Part shown: in pieces, positions 1 to 11,769 of the stretch | How positions within the stretch are numbered: position 1 is the stretch's first letter | How the letters are laid out: every line of letters begins with the position of its first letter | NCBI GenBank assembly: GCA_959347315.1 | Contig: OY365810.1 | Location: forward strand, 21,109,835-21,173,834 | Source of the DNA: Bimastos eiseni | Lineage: Eukaryota; Annelida; Clitellata; Crassiclitellata; Lumbricidae | Direction of reading: 5' to 3' | DNA length: 64,000 bases | The notes under the pieces: model-generated | Told to the model about the DNA's origin: nothing | The model's input: the letters and a program-made list of their open reading frames with translations, nothing else | Databases searched by the model: none | Program-made: the position numbers and the translations under genes

Positions 1-78
1 CCCATACCATTAGAAACCGGGAAAGTGTTGATAACGCTTCATTTCGGATTGCGCAAAATTCCATATCTATTACAATGA
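1..78 (+). pseudogene. Possible 3' tail of an upstream ORF of the virus-like element
   Basis: Frame 1 is open from the window edge to a TGA at 76-78 (25 codons). It lies just upstream of, and on the same strand as, the virus-like gene block, so it could be the end of the preceding gene of that element. It is too short to recognise, and an open frame of this size can occur by chance. The 70 bases from 79 to 147 show nothing else. Confidence 0.2.
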
Positions 79-147
79 AAAGACAATTTTTTGCGCGCGA
101 GTCGTTTCGCGTACGAAGACTATTATTCTCAACAGAGTGGGATCGCA

Positions 148-480
148 ATGCCCGTTTTCCAAGGCTCTCGCATGCAGTGCAGACACGGACTGGGAAGCAT
201 TCTCAGCGGATTCTTCAGAAGCGATTGGCCTTTAACTCAAACCGGGGCTAAAGCTTAAAAAAACAGTTCTTGAGAACTGGTTTGCAGATAGCCAACGACT
301 TTGAGGATGGGCAAAATTTCAAAGAGGCTAGCAAATCTCGTATTCCGGCCGGTATAAAAGAGTTTGCGTCGACCAACCATTTCAATAATCAAAGCGGTCG
401 GTAGCGGCGGTAAGAGACGTAAGAAATTCTCAAAGAGATTAAATAAAAAGCTTAAGCTCCATATATTCGACGAGGAATAA
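148..480 (+). pseudogene. Small basic virion-type protein of the virus-like element, frame-disrupted
   Basis: An ATG at 148 opens a short Gly- and Arg-rich N-terminus that stops at TAA 256-258, at the edge of a run of seven A (257-263). Similar-quality coding sequence continues in the next frame until TAG 402-404, then returns to the original frame and ends in a Lys/Arg-rich tail at TAA 478-480. The two frame changes therefore compensate each other. Small basic ORFs directly before the capsid-like gene are what I recall for the F54H12.2-like elements of animals; a minor virion or core role is inference. The stop overlaps the next start codon (TAATG), a compact viral-style junction. The first break is in a homopolymer, so either decay or a sequencing or assembly error is possible. 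Confidence 0.55.
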
Positions 481-1802
481 TGGCCTTTGTTCATCCGCAG
501 TCTTGCGAATGCGCCAAGAGCGAATTGGATCTCTTCGTCGTATCTCCGACGCAGACCAGCTTAGAAAGCGGGACTTTTGTGGAATATAATCCAATTTCGA
601 CAATTTCTCAAGGTACTCCTATCGAATTCAGCATTACCGGTGCCGGACAAGACTATTTGGATTTGTCGAGCACTCAACTGTACGTTAGAGCTAAAATCGT
701 GCTCGCAAACAACGACGACATAGACGGAGGCGATCACGTCGGTCCCATCAATCTGTTTCTACACAGTCTGTTTTCGGAAGTCGACATTACCTTAAACGAT
801 TCTCTCTTCACTGATTCGAACAATACTTACGCTTATCGAAGTTATTTGGAGACGATTTTCAGCTACGGATCCGCTACGAAAAATTATCAACTCACCTCGG
901 CGCTGTATTACAAAGACGTGGCAAGACACCTGGAAAATGCTAATCCGCACGACGACGCCGCTCTAAACTCTGGATTTAAGAAACGTAGCGCATTAACCAA
1001 CGAAGGAAAGGTCGTGGACATGTTGGAATGCATTCACAGCAACCTATTTTTCCAAGATCGATTCCTTCCTAACGACGTCAATATAAAGATGCGACTCGTC
1101 AGAAATAAAGATCCATTCTGTCTGATGTCATCCATTAACGACGCCACGTTTAAAGTACAAATCTTGGATTGCAAACTACACGTTAGAAAAGTGAAACTCA
1201 GTCCTTCGGTATTCGTGGCGCACGACATCGCTTTGAAAAGAAGGAATGAGAAATTTCCCATTCGAAGAGCCGTATGTAAAACATTTACCGAGCCAGCCGG
1301 AAATTTGGATGCAACTCAAGAAAGCCTTTTCTCCGGACAGTTGCCTACCAGAATAGTCATCGGATGCGTGGACAATGACGCGTTTAACGGAAACTACAAG
1401 AAGAATCCATTCAACTTTAAACACATGAATCTGACTCAGCTAAAAGTATACTTGGATGGTCAGCAACAATCCTTGAAACACGTCGAAGTCACATTTGCCA
1501 ATAATCAGTTTATTAACTCATACGCCACGCTATTCATGGGAACCGGAAAGTGGGTAAGAGACGAAGGAAACGAAATTAGCACAGAAGACTTTTCTGGCGG
1601 ATACGTTCTCTACGCCTTCGATCTGACTCCGGACCTCTGCGAGGGCGATCAGTTCAATTTGATTAAACACGGAAACGTTCGACTGGATATGAAATTCTCT
1701 CAAGCATTGGCCATTACGATAAACGTCATAGCCTTCGCCGAGTTTGAAAATATTTTGGACATTGATAGGTCTAGGGACGTAGTTTTCGATTACAAAAACT
1801 GA
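480..1802 (+). CDS. Capsid-like protein of an endogenous Maverick/adintovirus-related element (F54H12.2-like family)
   Basis: This is an intact 440-residue ORF starting at ATG 480, which overlaps the preceding stop. I recognise the family by its N-terminal signature (residues about 15-75: an acidic start, then TQTSLESGTFVEYNPI, then DYLDLSSTQLYVRAKI) and by VGPINLFLHSLFSEVDITLN around residues 87-106. In animal databases this family is named after C. elegans F54H12.2. It occurs beside adenain-type proteases in integrated DNA-virus-like elements. The beta-rich, Cys-poor sequence of about 440 residues fits a jelly-roll capsid protein, but that role is inferred. There is no signal peptide or membrane segment. 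It has no internal stops, unlike both neighbours, so it is either the youngest-looking or the best-preserved part of the remnant. There are no introns. No polymerase or integrase gene is visible in the window; they may lie to the left. Confidence 0.72.
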   Translation: MAFVHPQSCECAKSELDLFVVSPTQTSLESGTFVEYNPISTISQGTPIEFSITGAGQDYLDLSSTQLYVRAKIVLANNDDIDGGDHVGPINLFLHSLFSEVDITLNDSLFTDSNNTYAYRSYLETIFSYGSATKNYQLTSALYYKDVARHLENANPHDDAALNSGFKKRSALTNEGKVVDMLECIHSNLFFQDRFLPNDVNIKMRLVRNKDPFCLMSSINDATFKVQILDCKLHVRKVKLSPSVFVAHDIALKRRNEKFPIRRAVCKTFTEPAGNLDATQESLFSGQLPTRIVIGCVDNDAFNGNYKKNPFNFKHMNLTQLKVYLDGQQQSLKHVEVTFANNQFINSYATLFMGTGKWVRDEGNEISTEDFSGGYVLYAFDLTPDLCEGDQFNLIKHGNVRLDMKFSQALAITINVIAFAEFENILDIDRSRDVVFDYKN

Positions 1803-1804
1803 AA

Positions 1805-2283
1805 ATGGACGGATCCAGAATTGAAACGTTACTTCGACGCGATGCGAAATGCGCGTCGTTGTTTTCCGGAGTATTCGCGCGCGATCGTCTATCGAAGACT
1901 ATTCCGGGACCGGCTCTACTCGTTTGCAATACCGATCCTCACTACGAAACCGGACAGCAATGGATCGTTTTGTACGTGGAGAATTCTTCGTACGGAGAAT
2001 ATTTCGGCTCGTTCGGCAGACCGCCAGAAGATGACTTTAGTGATTTTTTAACAGACTTTGCGAACATTGGATTGTTTACGATAAACATTTACAAAGTTTC
2101 GTTAGTCGTTTCTGTGGACACTATTGCATTTTCTACCGCTTGCATAGATGTAGAAATAAAATCTTACCGCAATTACTAATGAGCTTACATCGGATACCGG
2201 ACTTGACGATAATTTGGTTCATAATTATGTGTGTAAGAAGTTTGCCAATAAAATTTATTGAAACGTTTCCGTCATTCTTTTAA
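1805..2283 (+). pseudogene. Adenain-type cysteine protease of the virus-like element, broken
   Basis: The gene starts two bases after the capsid-like stop. The first 80 residues match adenovirus/Maverick-type proteases: FSGVFARDRL, PALLVCNTDP, then GEYFGSFGRPP, the usual 'D-S-F-G' strand. Two lesions are visible. First, the position normally occupied by the catalytic His before Trp (HW) reads GQQW, so His is replaced by Gln. Second, the frame that opens at 1805 runs out at 2179 with unrelated residues, while the expected catalytic-Cys segment (SRFCGHYC) is found in another frame at about 2105-2130, continuing to TAA 2281-2283. The shift lies near the T-run at about 2043-2049. In living relatives this enzyme matures capsid proteins; this copy should be inactive. 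An AATAAA lies near 2248. Confidence 0.7.
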
Positions 2284-4325
2284 TGTATAGGAGTTAAAAA
2301 TTGCTCGAGCGCGTAGGCGGTATCATATTTACGCTCGCCAGTTGTGCGGATATTGTCTTTCGCCATGGGCGAATATTCCCACGAGATCGTTCCTTTGATG
2401 AGCGCGCCGCCCTAGGAGAGGAGGAAGGACGAGTCGCCTCCGCCGCTGCCGTTCCACCAATGACTGAGCCGTAAACCAAAAATGGGCGTTTCTCTTCGTG
2501 CGTATGCGCGTATCTGTGCGTGTATATGTGCGTATGTGTGCGTGTATGTGTGCATATGTGTGCGTGTCCGTGTGCGTGTCTGTGTGCGTGTCTGTGTGCT
2601 TGTATGTGTGCGTATGCGTGCGTATGCGTGCGTATATGTGTGCGTGTGTTTGTATGTATGTATGCGTGCGTATATCTCTTTGTATGTGTGCGTATGTGTC
2701 TTTGTATGTGTCCGTGTGCTTTCCGTGTGCGTATGCGTGTCCGTGTGTTTGTCCGTGTGCGTATGGCTGCTTGTCCGTGCGCTTATGTCTCTTGTCGTCC
2801 AGCAGAAGGATCGACCTCCCCCGTCATTAATTCCTGTACTATCACCACTACTTACGCTGTCTAGGCCGACGATTTCGACCCGTTGAACTAGTCTTTCTAT
2901 CGGCACTAGTCGTCAATCACGAACAGTCTATACGATGTCAACTGGTAGACTAGATAATTATTTGGTGGTCGTTAAGAGTGGTTATTGCCAATTTGAAAGA
3001 TTATCTTGCATAAATGCAGAATTTACTCGAGCAATCCTGCAAGGCTGATGTATATTACCGTTGCCGAATCTGCTTGCAGGAATTATTTCTTGTTCCAGTG
3101 ATAATCTACTGTATGTTTTGTTGGGTGTTTTCGTGACCTAACCGTTCATGGAATGGTTCACCCACAGTTCGAGTGTCAGCTTTCAGCTGTAGTGAATCCG
3201 GCCTCAACTGACCTCTTCCTTTTGACCTCGTTCGTGCTGGTGTTACCGTGGGGGGACATTTGTCGCGTCATCACTCTTTGCCTTGAAGCGACACCATTCG
3301 TCGGAATATCTATACTACTTCAGCAACTGTTATGCTGGCTACGTAGGTCTTTACATGTTCTACTCGTATCTGGGTGTTAGAGAGATTTCCAAGATTTGTT
3401 TCCCATCCGTCTGTGAGAGAAATTCTGCTTCTCCATGTAATTATTCCCTCTCTATAATTGTTCTTTCTAGCTTTCTATATTTTCCGTTCAGCCCACTTTT
3501 AAATCCTCCTATTGCGGTCTATAAAAAATCTACGAAACTGTTTCCTCTTCGTTCCCTCTCCGTGTAGGTCTAACTGTGTCTCTTTGACTCCTCGTCCTCC
3601 TCCTCGTACTCTTCCTCTCCATCTCCTTCCTTCTCACCAACACCTGACTTCTATAGTGTTCTCTTATTTTAGAAGGACAGTTCGATGGTCATTTCTCCTC
3701 TCTGCTGCTCCTTGTCTCTTAGTCGTAAGCCGATCCTTTTATCCAATCAACGCGCTCCAGCCATCTCTCTATCTTCTTTCCCAAACCAGACCAAAATGAC
3801 GGCTGAAGGGGAGAAGGGGGTGGGATCAGTCACCTCCTATCCTTATGAATCTGACATCGGATCTGCTTTCTTTACTAGATAGGGCTCGTTGTTAATCGCA
3901 CGTGACCTTTAGCAGCACGTGCATGTATATTGTATATTTAAAATAGACTTCCATATAGAACCACGTCAGGTAAAAGCTAGGCCATTTTATATCCTATCAA
4001 ATGCCTTTTAGAGCATAGATTTCCTCAGTAAGCAAACCAGCGCATAAAAGACTATAAGAGCCATTAGGGCTGGGTGCATGCGCACTGACGGACCCCGACC
4101 AACAGGGTTCATTCTTTCACCGTTTCTTACCTGTTGGCGTCGTTATAACTATGAGCGACAACATTCTATGCTGTCAAGGGAAAGCTTTGACCTTGAAGTA
4201 TTTCCAGCAAGCCTTTGAACAGTAGGCTCTGGAAAAAGCTGTCGATCATGAACGTTCGTCTTTGAAGTCTTGGTAAAGTAAAATAAACGAGTACAGAAAA
4301 TAATTCATGGAGGATGTGGTGTACG
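2284..4325. other. Spacer without recognisable genes
   Basis: Between the virus-like remnant and the LINE fragment I see no convincing coding sequence. 2284-2480 is GC-richer with no ORF I can name. 2498-2790 is a GT-rich simple repeat. 3150-3900 has short open stretches on the plus strand without protein-like composition or splice signals that fit a known family. Confidence 0.5.
2498..2790. repeat. GT-rich microsatellite with interruptions
   Basis: Imperfect TGTGYG/TATGTGYG units run for about 290 bases. The lack of stops makes several overlapping open frames (Cys/Val-rich on one strand, Thr/His-rich on the other), which are artefacts of the repeat and not genes. Confidence 0.9.
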
Positions 4326-4860
4326 CCGATTGAATTTCTTGCGTTGTTTCAGTTGTAAGCTTTGTTTTACCTCCGGAGAGGTCTGAGGCGGAGATCCGCT
4401 AAGGTCCGCCTGTACAATGCCGTGGTAGTGACTACACTGTTGTATGGATCTGAGACGTGGCCAATGACGTTGGTAAACAGGAAGAGACTGGAGGCGGCTC
4501 ACCACAGATGGCTGCGAAGAATCTTGCATATGTCATATATCGGATAACCAACAAGATCGTACGAGAAAAATGGTACAAGATGACATCGAGAGCAGCATCA
4601 GAAGGAGAAGACTAAGGTGGATGGAGCATGTCTGTCCCATGGAGAAGGAGAGGGGAGCTAAACAGGTGATGTCCTGGTGTGCTGGAAAGCGACGAAGGAG
4701 AGGAAGACCGAGAAAAAACTGGCCACAGACCATTAGAGACGACCTAAAATGTTTGGAGATATCGTGGGAGGAGGCTGAGACACTGGCTTTGGATAGAGAC
4801 GAATGGAGAAAGTGCGTTGCCCGATGTGTAGACCTACAGGAAGGACTAAGTACTACATGA
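4326..4860 (+). pseudogene. LINE reverse-transcriptase C-terminal fragment, 5'-truncated and frame-broken
   Basis: Two adjacent open segments carry the typical end of a non-LTR retrotransposon polymerase. 4362-4547 encodes the post-catalytic region with LLYGSETW and HHRWLRRIL. 4570-4860 encodes RRRRLRWMEHV, then GKRRRRGRPRKNW, then DRDEWRKCVARC, and ends in TGA. A stop and frame change separates them at 4548-4570. There is no catalytic YADD motif or endonuclease, so this is a 5'-truncated dead copy, as is usual for LINE insertions. The motif set is that of the endonuclease/reverse-transcriptase proteins widespread in invertebrates (RTE or a related clade); the exact clade cannot be fixed from 150 residues. 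Confidence 0.85.
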
Positions 4861-5107
4861 AGTTGTGCAGAGTAAACTTTTAGTTCTCCCCACCGACATT
4901 CCTACATAGGCCCCTGGTATACGTTCTATTTTGGACAGATGAGCAAGAAAACAAGATTTCTACTTCCTATCAAAGTGATTTAAGTTCTATATGATTCTGC
5001 CTCCCTCCAGTAATCATTTGCAATCAGTCTTCCTCGCTAACGTTCGTCATCTGATGTGACTTTGGATGACGAAACCTACTTGCTGAGAGCATGTGATGAA
5101 TTCATTG

Positions 5108-5229
5108 CGTGGGTGTGTGTGCATACGCGTGTGTGAGTAGGTGTGCGTGCGTGTATGTGTGTGTGCGTATATTAGTGTGTAGGTGTTTATGAGTGTGTGT
5201 GTGTGTGCGCGCGTGCGCGCGTGTGTGTA
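5108..5229. repeat. GT/GC-rich microsatellite
   Basis: Alternating purine-pyrimidine (TG)n with TGCGCG interruptions runs for about 120 bases; it could adopt Z-DNA. Confidence 0.9.
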
Positions 5230-5595
5230 AATCCAGTCTCCTAAAATCTTGATTGAGAAGATTGGATTGGGCGTCTAATAAACGTTGAGCGACATCGTTG
5301 GCTGTCGTCGTCTCAGGAGTGGCATCGTCAACGCATCAATGAATAGAATAAGAAATCATAAGATTTTATTTTTGCTAAAATTTTGGACCGTATTATATTA
5401 TGGTGATGACAGGGTGGCGTGTCTGTTCCAGCTGCGTCTCTGTCTCATGTGCTTGTTTGCTGTGGAGTCTATCGTCCAGGGACAGAGACACACGCAGCAC
5501 ATTTACATTCTAATGGCTTTTTCCCGTCTACTATACGACCACGTGGCTCTTGGTTCTTACTAAGTCTAACGATCTATCGTCGAAAGTATCTCCTC

Positions 5596-5636
5596 TTATA
5601 TATATATCTATATATATATATATGTATATATATACA
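5596..5636. repeat. (TA)n microsatellite
   Basis: About 40 bases of near-perfect TA alternation. Confidence 0.9.
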
Positions 5637-6281
5637 CAATCTGTGGCTGACTGAACAGCTGCGAACGACGACGACGACCTCTTCTCTCTCCATGTGATTC
5701 TTACGGTCCTCCCATTCCCACTCTCTACACCACTTCCCATCTATCCTTATTTCCATCTCTTAACACCACTTTCCTTTCCACCGATGAACACGCCTTAGAC
5801 AGTTACGAGCTGCAGATGGAAGATACAGCAGCAGCAGCGTAAGAATCGTAGGCACCTGTCGTTGGTCTGTGGTTCAGTCACACATCGGTTGATCAGATAA
5901 AGAGACACTCGCAGGCAAACAGACTGAGAGGGACACAAACGCAGACTCCAAGACAGACTGCCAAACACAGGGCCAACGAAACACATTCGACGACACCAGA
6001 CAATAAAAAAATGCATTCAGATAAAAGGAGATAAAACCTGAGATAAAACTGAAGCCACATTTTCAAAATTGTAGAAGGAAAGAGACCGCGAAAGACAGCT
6101 GATGACATACTCTGACAACGAGAGACAGAGATCAAATGTTAACGAAGGAAACACACACAGACGTACAGCAGACGATGATTGGAGACAGAGAGAGACCGTG
6201 AAACTAAGCGAAGACGTTGGCAGTTGAGTGCATAGACAGACGACCGAATATTTACGGACATACTTGTAGACACCCGAAGGA

Positions 6282-6562
6282 AGACAGCCGAAGAAAAGCA
6301 ATAGATGACAGATGGCCAAAGAAAAGCAACAGAGGACAGATGGCCGAAGAAAAGCAACAGAGGACAGATGGCCGAAGAAAAGCAATAGATGACAGATGGC
6401 CAAAGAAAAGCATCAGAGGACAAATGGCCGAAGAAAAGCAGCAGAGAACAGATGACCAAAGAAAAGCAATGGAGGACAGATAGCCGAAGAAAAGCAGCAG
6501 AGGACAGATGGCCAAAGAAAAGCAACAGAGGACAGATGGCCGAAGAAAGGCAACCGACGACA
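6282..6562. repeat. 28-bp minisatellite, about 10 copies
   Basis: The unit reads approximately CGAAGAAAAGCAACAGAGGA followed by CAGATGGC, with point variants (CCGAAG/CCAAAG, CAACAG/CAATAG/CAGCAG). Because 28 is not a multiple of 3 and stops are rare, all frames stay open and produce spurious Phe/Leu/Ser-rich or Lys/Gln-rich ORFs. No coding role is supported. Confidence 0.9.
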
Positions 6563-7017
6563 GATTTTAAACAGACCAACGTCTAGAAGATAAGTCCGTA
6601 TAGGACAAAGAGGCAATCTGTTGTTGATGTAGCTAAGCTGAGAGTGCCATTACACGAGAACCCATGAGAACAGAGCGAGCAATTCAACGGACAGTTTCAA
6701 AATCTGGGTCTGACAACCGACAAAACTCATTCATCAAACAGTTCTAGTAGCAGAATTGAAAGATTCAAAAGAGTAATGAGCTCGTTGAATAGTATATGTA
6801 GGCCTATGTCTTGGGAATAAGAAGGTAGGCCTATGAGCTGCTTCTCTTCTTTGAAAATATTTTCCACCAAAACTCACTTAAATAGGCGGGTAAAGCACAT
6901 TCCATTATGAAGCATGGAGGTATTGGTGATGTCGTGCTAGTGCGTATTATTATACTATTGCCTGTTACTAGGCCATTATATTTAAACATCGAAATAATTT
7001 TATATGTTATTACACAG

Positions 7018-7062
7018 GATGAGAAGAACCAGATCATCACGACGAACTGTTGGCTCAATCAG
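7018..7062 (+). CDS. Nicotinic acetylcholine receptor alpha-type subunit, 45-bp exon (first exon found)
   Basis: The exon encodes DEKNQIITTNCWLNQ, the hallmark beta1-beta2 segment of nicotinic receptor subunits ('DEKNQ-TTN-WL-Q'). It is flanked by a TTATTACACAG acceptor and a CAG|GTCAGA donor and is 45 bp long, phase 0 in and out. Receptor genes of this family commonly have a 45-bp exon here. It joins in frame to the exon at 13102, which continues with VWTDF. The preceding exons (signal peptide and N-terminal helix) were not located. The exon is embedded in an unrelated open frame. Confidence 0.85.
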
Positions 7063-7989
7063 GTCAGATGTCATTCTTATTATTCTTTTATTTTATTTTT
7101 CTCATTTTGCAGACGCTATATTTGCCAATGTACATTGTACAAGCATTTGGTGGCATAAGCAGCATAACATATCCTAAAATGACCAGTTGGACACGAAATC
7201 AAAGGTTCCATAAGTAGGCTATGGTAGCAAACAAGCTAAGATATTAACTAGAATGCTCAAGAAGAGAAGATAACGATTATTAAAAATGATGATGTCAGTC
7301 GTTGTAAATATTAATAGAACAATATGTAATCGAACGAAGCTGTGAAAGACGGATGAGAGAATAGAAAGAACAAGAAGCAAATGAAATAAATGTAGCTAAA
7401 TCCTACGAATGAAGAAGCGAAAAAATGAATGAATGATAAAGTAATCGCATGAACGAAGAAGCAGATAATGTAGAGCGATTAATAAAAACGAGTGAAGCGA
7501 CCGATGTTGGTCTCAGTGTCAGACATCAGATCTCTTTAATCCATCAAGCGCTGACGGCACTTTAGGCCGCGATGACCAACCCGCATAGGGTCATGACCTC
7601 TGTGGATTTGGCTGATGAAAAGAAGTGAGCTGCTCTGGCAGGCTGTATACATGGAGGAGGCAAGTCTGTCTAGAACTGTTGTTAAGTTTGACTATGTCCT
7701 GTAAGTACATTGTGTGATTTACTGCCGAAGACACACAACCATAACCATAACCAAGTGCTTTTATTGTCTCCAGATAACAAGCACAAGCACAAAATGTTGA
7801 TAATTAGGTCGGAGGCAATAGGACCTAACAGAAACCCTTAAAGGACAAGAAAATCCTGTAATCAGGGTCACCCTTACAATAGATTGATAGTTGCAGCCGG
7901 TTAGATATAAAAATACATTAGCGTTTAATACGAAACTTAACTAATTAGCTATTATACACAATCATAATGAAAACGATATGCATGCACAT

Positions 7990-10145
7990 TAAGACAATTT
8001 ACTGATCAATCAAATAATGTGTTTTAAATAAATGAAGATTATTTAGAGAGCGCAATTCATCCGGAGTGACGTTCCATGCTTTCGGACCAGCATATTTAAT
8101 CGAGAACATTCTAATGTTTGTTCTCGAAAAGATAGGCCTATAGTTTGAGGAGGATCGTAACTTATAGGGATAGTTCTCAGAGAGAGGTGAGAAGTAATTA
8201 TCGAATACTGAATATAATTCAATGTAGGTATATTTGTACATAAATTCATTGGTTTGGAAAAGCAATAGCTGCTGAACTTTTAGAATAAGTGTTTGTTTGT
8301 AGTAGTGGTCAGTTGGAATAAGATAGTGTGAACCATTGATTATGCGGTGGGCTTTTTTGGAGGACATTTAATTTTTTCAATCTTGTTGGATAGTTTGAAG
8401 CCCAGATTAGGTTGCAGTGAGCTAAATACAGGTTAATCATAGTGTAATATAAAGTTACACGCATATTAATTGGCAGTAAATAAGAAATTCGTGACAAAAT
8501 TCCAATATTTTTTGGCAATCTTGACTTAGATGTGCTATATGTGTTCTTTCCATGAAAGGTGTTGATTTGTATATATTCCCAGGAATTTATCTGACATTAC
8601 TCTTGGCACAGGAACATTATTAATAGTAAGAACTTCCTGGAGCTGTGGCAATTGTTTCCGATGCGAGCTGAATAATATTAGTTAGTTTTAGTAACATTTA
8701 TGGACAATTTGTTAGCCTTGAACCAATCGTTAACATGCTTAAGTTCCTGGTTGACAATTTGAAATAATTTATCATAAGATTTGTGAGATGCAAAAATTTT
8801 AGTGTCATCAGCAAATAAGAAAAATTGAAGGATGGATGAAGCATTTGGCAGGTCGTTTATGAATAATAAAAAAGAAGTGGTCCCATAATTGATCCCTGGG
8901 AAACTCCATATCTTATAGGACTCAATGAAGACATAACTCCCCTGCACTTCACCTGTTGGTATCTATTGCTAAGGTAGCTATGAAGCCACTTTAGTGCCGT
9001 GCCTCGGATACCTATATTTTCCAATTTAAGAAGTAGTAATTCATGATCAACTGTATCGAAAGCTTTGCAATATCAACAAATATGCCTGTGGAGTATTCAT
9101 TGCGATCATTTGCAGCCGCTATATTGTCTTGGATATTAAGTAATGACATCACGGTGGAATGACCGGATTGAAAGCCATGCTGGAACTTACAGAGAAAACC
9201 TTTTTTATCAATGTAGTTGTATAGACGTGTATACATGACCTTTTCAAATAGCTTCGAAAAATAAGGTAGGATAGAAATAGGCCTATAGTTGTACATATCC
9301 TCTTTATCGTCCTGTTTATATATTGGAGTTACCTTGGCTACCTTTAAAGGGTTAGGAACAGTTCCTGTCTCTAAAGAGCAGTTTATGATAGCAGATAGAG
9401 GATTGACAATTAAGGGCAGTACAGGTTTCACAACACTAGGATTAATAACATCAGGGCCAGAGCTGTTGGTGGATTTTAGTGAAGGCTTAAAACAAGTATT
9501 TCTTTCGTGTGATCGTAGGATATACTGCAAAAGAGGAAGAGTTAGGAGGGTCTAAGTGTGAAGTTAATGGGTTAGTTGAGGGAGGTATTTTAGCAATTAG
9601 ATCTTGTGCTATACTAGTAAAATAAGCATTGAACTTTTCAGCAATAAGTTCATAATTTGTAATTTCGATACCATTAGATGTTAAACATTTAATTAACGAG
9701 TCAGTTGATTTTACTCTTAATATTGTCTTAATCGTTTGCCAAGTCTGTTTAAGATCATTTTTGGGTTCAGTGAATTCCATGACGTAAATATTCCTTTCGG
9801 CCCTTTTGCATAAATTTTTAAACTTATTTCTATAGGATACAAACTTTGCTTTATTATTTACCGACGGTTTTTTTTATAAAGGCTGCATATAATTTTGTTT
9901 TAGTTTTGCATGACTTATAAAGAGCAGACGTCGTCCAAGGTTGTTTGAAAGATTCGGGGGAATTAAGTCTTTTGGGTTTAATAAGGAAGGCTACGTCATA
10001 GGCTGTTTTGAATTTAGAACTGAATAGCTCTTATGCTGCGGATGAATCCTGATTAACACATGATTCTATTATGTTGGACCAGTCACTTTTTGACAGAGGC
10101 TCTTGAAAATATTCCTTGGAAGTGGAGTCAAGTGGAGCCCGGGTA
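7990..10145 (-). mobile_element. CR1/Jockey-superfamily LINE, 5'-truncated and decayed
   Basis: Read on the minus strand from right to left, five broken open segments give the successive parts of one LINE ORF2: a linker with PWTTSALYKSCK (about 9930), pre-RT (9487-9780), RT fingers and palm with YRPISILPYFSKLFEKV and FQHGFQSGHST (9012-9530), the catalytic box FADDTKIF (8678-8947), the thumb (8309-8518) and a C-terminal region with KKAHRIIN and YKLRSSSNYRP (7999-8367). The order is correct, but frames change repeatedly and stops interrupt. No endonuclease domain is seen, so the copy is truncated near 10145. The Tyr of the usual YADD is Phe here, which is common in this clade. It lies antisense inside the receptor intron. 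Confidence 0.88.
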
Positions 10146-10367
10146 GTCTATTGATAAGCCATTGATAAGTCACTTTCTAATAGAATTACGATTCACTGAC
10201 AATGAGGGTATCCATAAAAGCAGTTGCAATTATACCTATGATGATGAACAGGAAACCGTTACATAGTTACGCAGTGATTGTAACGACAGATTTACACAGA
10301 GAGTCCAGATTGCCATCGTCGGCCGTCTGCTTCGGAGACGGTCTTAGCCTCCGCTTCTCCTCTCTCT

Positions 10368-10515
10368 CTATCATCATCACCATCGCCTTCACCACCGCCA
10401 CCGCCACCACCACCAACAACACCATCACCATCAGCAGCAGCAACAACAACAACATTATCACCACAGTCATCATTGTGATCGTAGTCGTCATCATTATCAT
10501 CATTCGATCAATCAA
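10368..10515. repeat. CAC/CAT/CAA-rich trinucleotide tract
   Basis: Mixed (CAC)n, (CAG)n, (CAA)n and (CAT)n units give open frames on both strands that are not genes. Confidence 0.85.
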
Positions 10516-11769
10516 TAAAAATTCGTTTATTGAATGTTAAGTTGACACAGACGCAACTTAAACACAAAAGCACTGTTTCAGAGCGCAAATGCTATTATAA
10601 GAGGAAGCATAAAAATTATATTCATAAATATTTATACAGATAGTTAGATGAGCTATGTCATTTAATAAATTGGTATAATGATATTTTCTAACATTGCCAT
10701 GCATTGGTCTGGTGGGAAAGAGAAGTCCAAACGAGTTTATGAAGTCTCCTCTCAATTGTACATAATTCCTATTGAACAGACGCTCATATAATCTTGGACA
10801 TTTAAGTTGTCCAGAAGACACACAATTAACTGCTAATTAACCAGGATCGCGTCCTAATGAATCCCATCTGAGCTCCTTCTTATAGGCGTAATTGGCTCGA
10901 GAGGACGCCAGCGCTGATGGTAGCTGCGTTGCCAGATGGCTCTCTCAGAAATACCAGACACCAGTGAAGGTGGCGCAAAATACAAAAACTAGATTGTTAC
11001 GGGTAGGTCTAATGGATCACGAGATACAGGAAAAGGTGAAATGAACCCCATAATCTATCAGTCATGCGAATCGACCTCAGCGATGAATTTACGTCAACGA
11101 TGGTCATTGGCATGTCTGAATTTGTCTGTAAAACGGTGGGTTTAAGTCTATAAGTACGTAGCATATATACAGTGTTAGGAAGTGCGTAGAGAAACTGTAG
11201 AGAAAGCTCGTGATGGTCTGGTTGACTGCAAAGCTGCAGAGTTCGGAATTTGAAGTGGGCCACCATTGTGTCTTTTATCAAACCACTGCTTACCTGTAAA
11301 TCGGACGAATCTACAGTTCAAAATCTGATCGATTTCAGAATTCTGAAGGTCACAGGATTCCCGAGACAGTCTTCTTCCGACAGATCAGCATTTATTTGAG
11401 AACAGATTCTCTCCAGGCGGATCTAGCCTATTTTAGAATTAATTCGCCCCGGAACTATTCTAAAACAGTTTCCGGTGGAAAAAGCATTTCAACCTCTGCT
11501 GAATTGATCTCTCCCAAGGTTAACTATCATTGAGAAATACAGTCACATTTGTTCTAGGTTAGTTATTATTATCTTTTACTTTAAGCAGGTGCAGTTTAAA
11601 CTTTCAAATAAAACCAGTTAGTGTTTAAAACTATAATATGCTGCAATAGTTGCACAGAATTTATGAGGGAATTGGAAAGAAACGGCAGACATTTAAATGT
11701 GGAGAAGACTCTTGTTTTTTGGAGACCTTGTATTGTGACATCAGATGAAAGTGAATTACTGAGTATATG

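Larger units (their letters stand above)
4861..7017. other. Spacer upstream of the first receptor exon seen
   Basis: This stretch contains simple repeats (5108-5229 and 5596-5636) and a 28-bp minisatellite (6282-6562). I searched the plus strand for the receptor's N-terminal exon (a conserved QIIDV-type motif before the 45-bp exon) and did not find it. That exon may lie further upstream, beyond the window edge. Confidence 0.5.

Noticed and set aside
2412..2906. Long overlapping open frames on both strands (Cys/Val-rich and Thr/His-rich)
   Set aside because: They are the translation of a GT microsatellite; no start context, domain or splice support.
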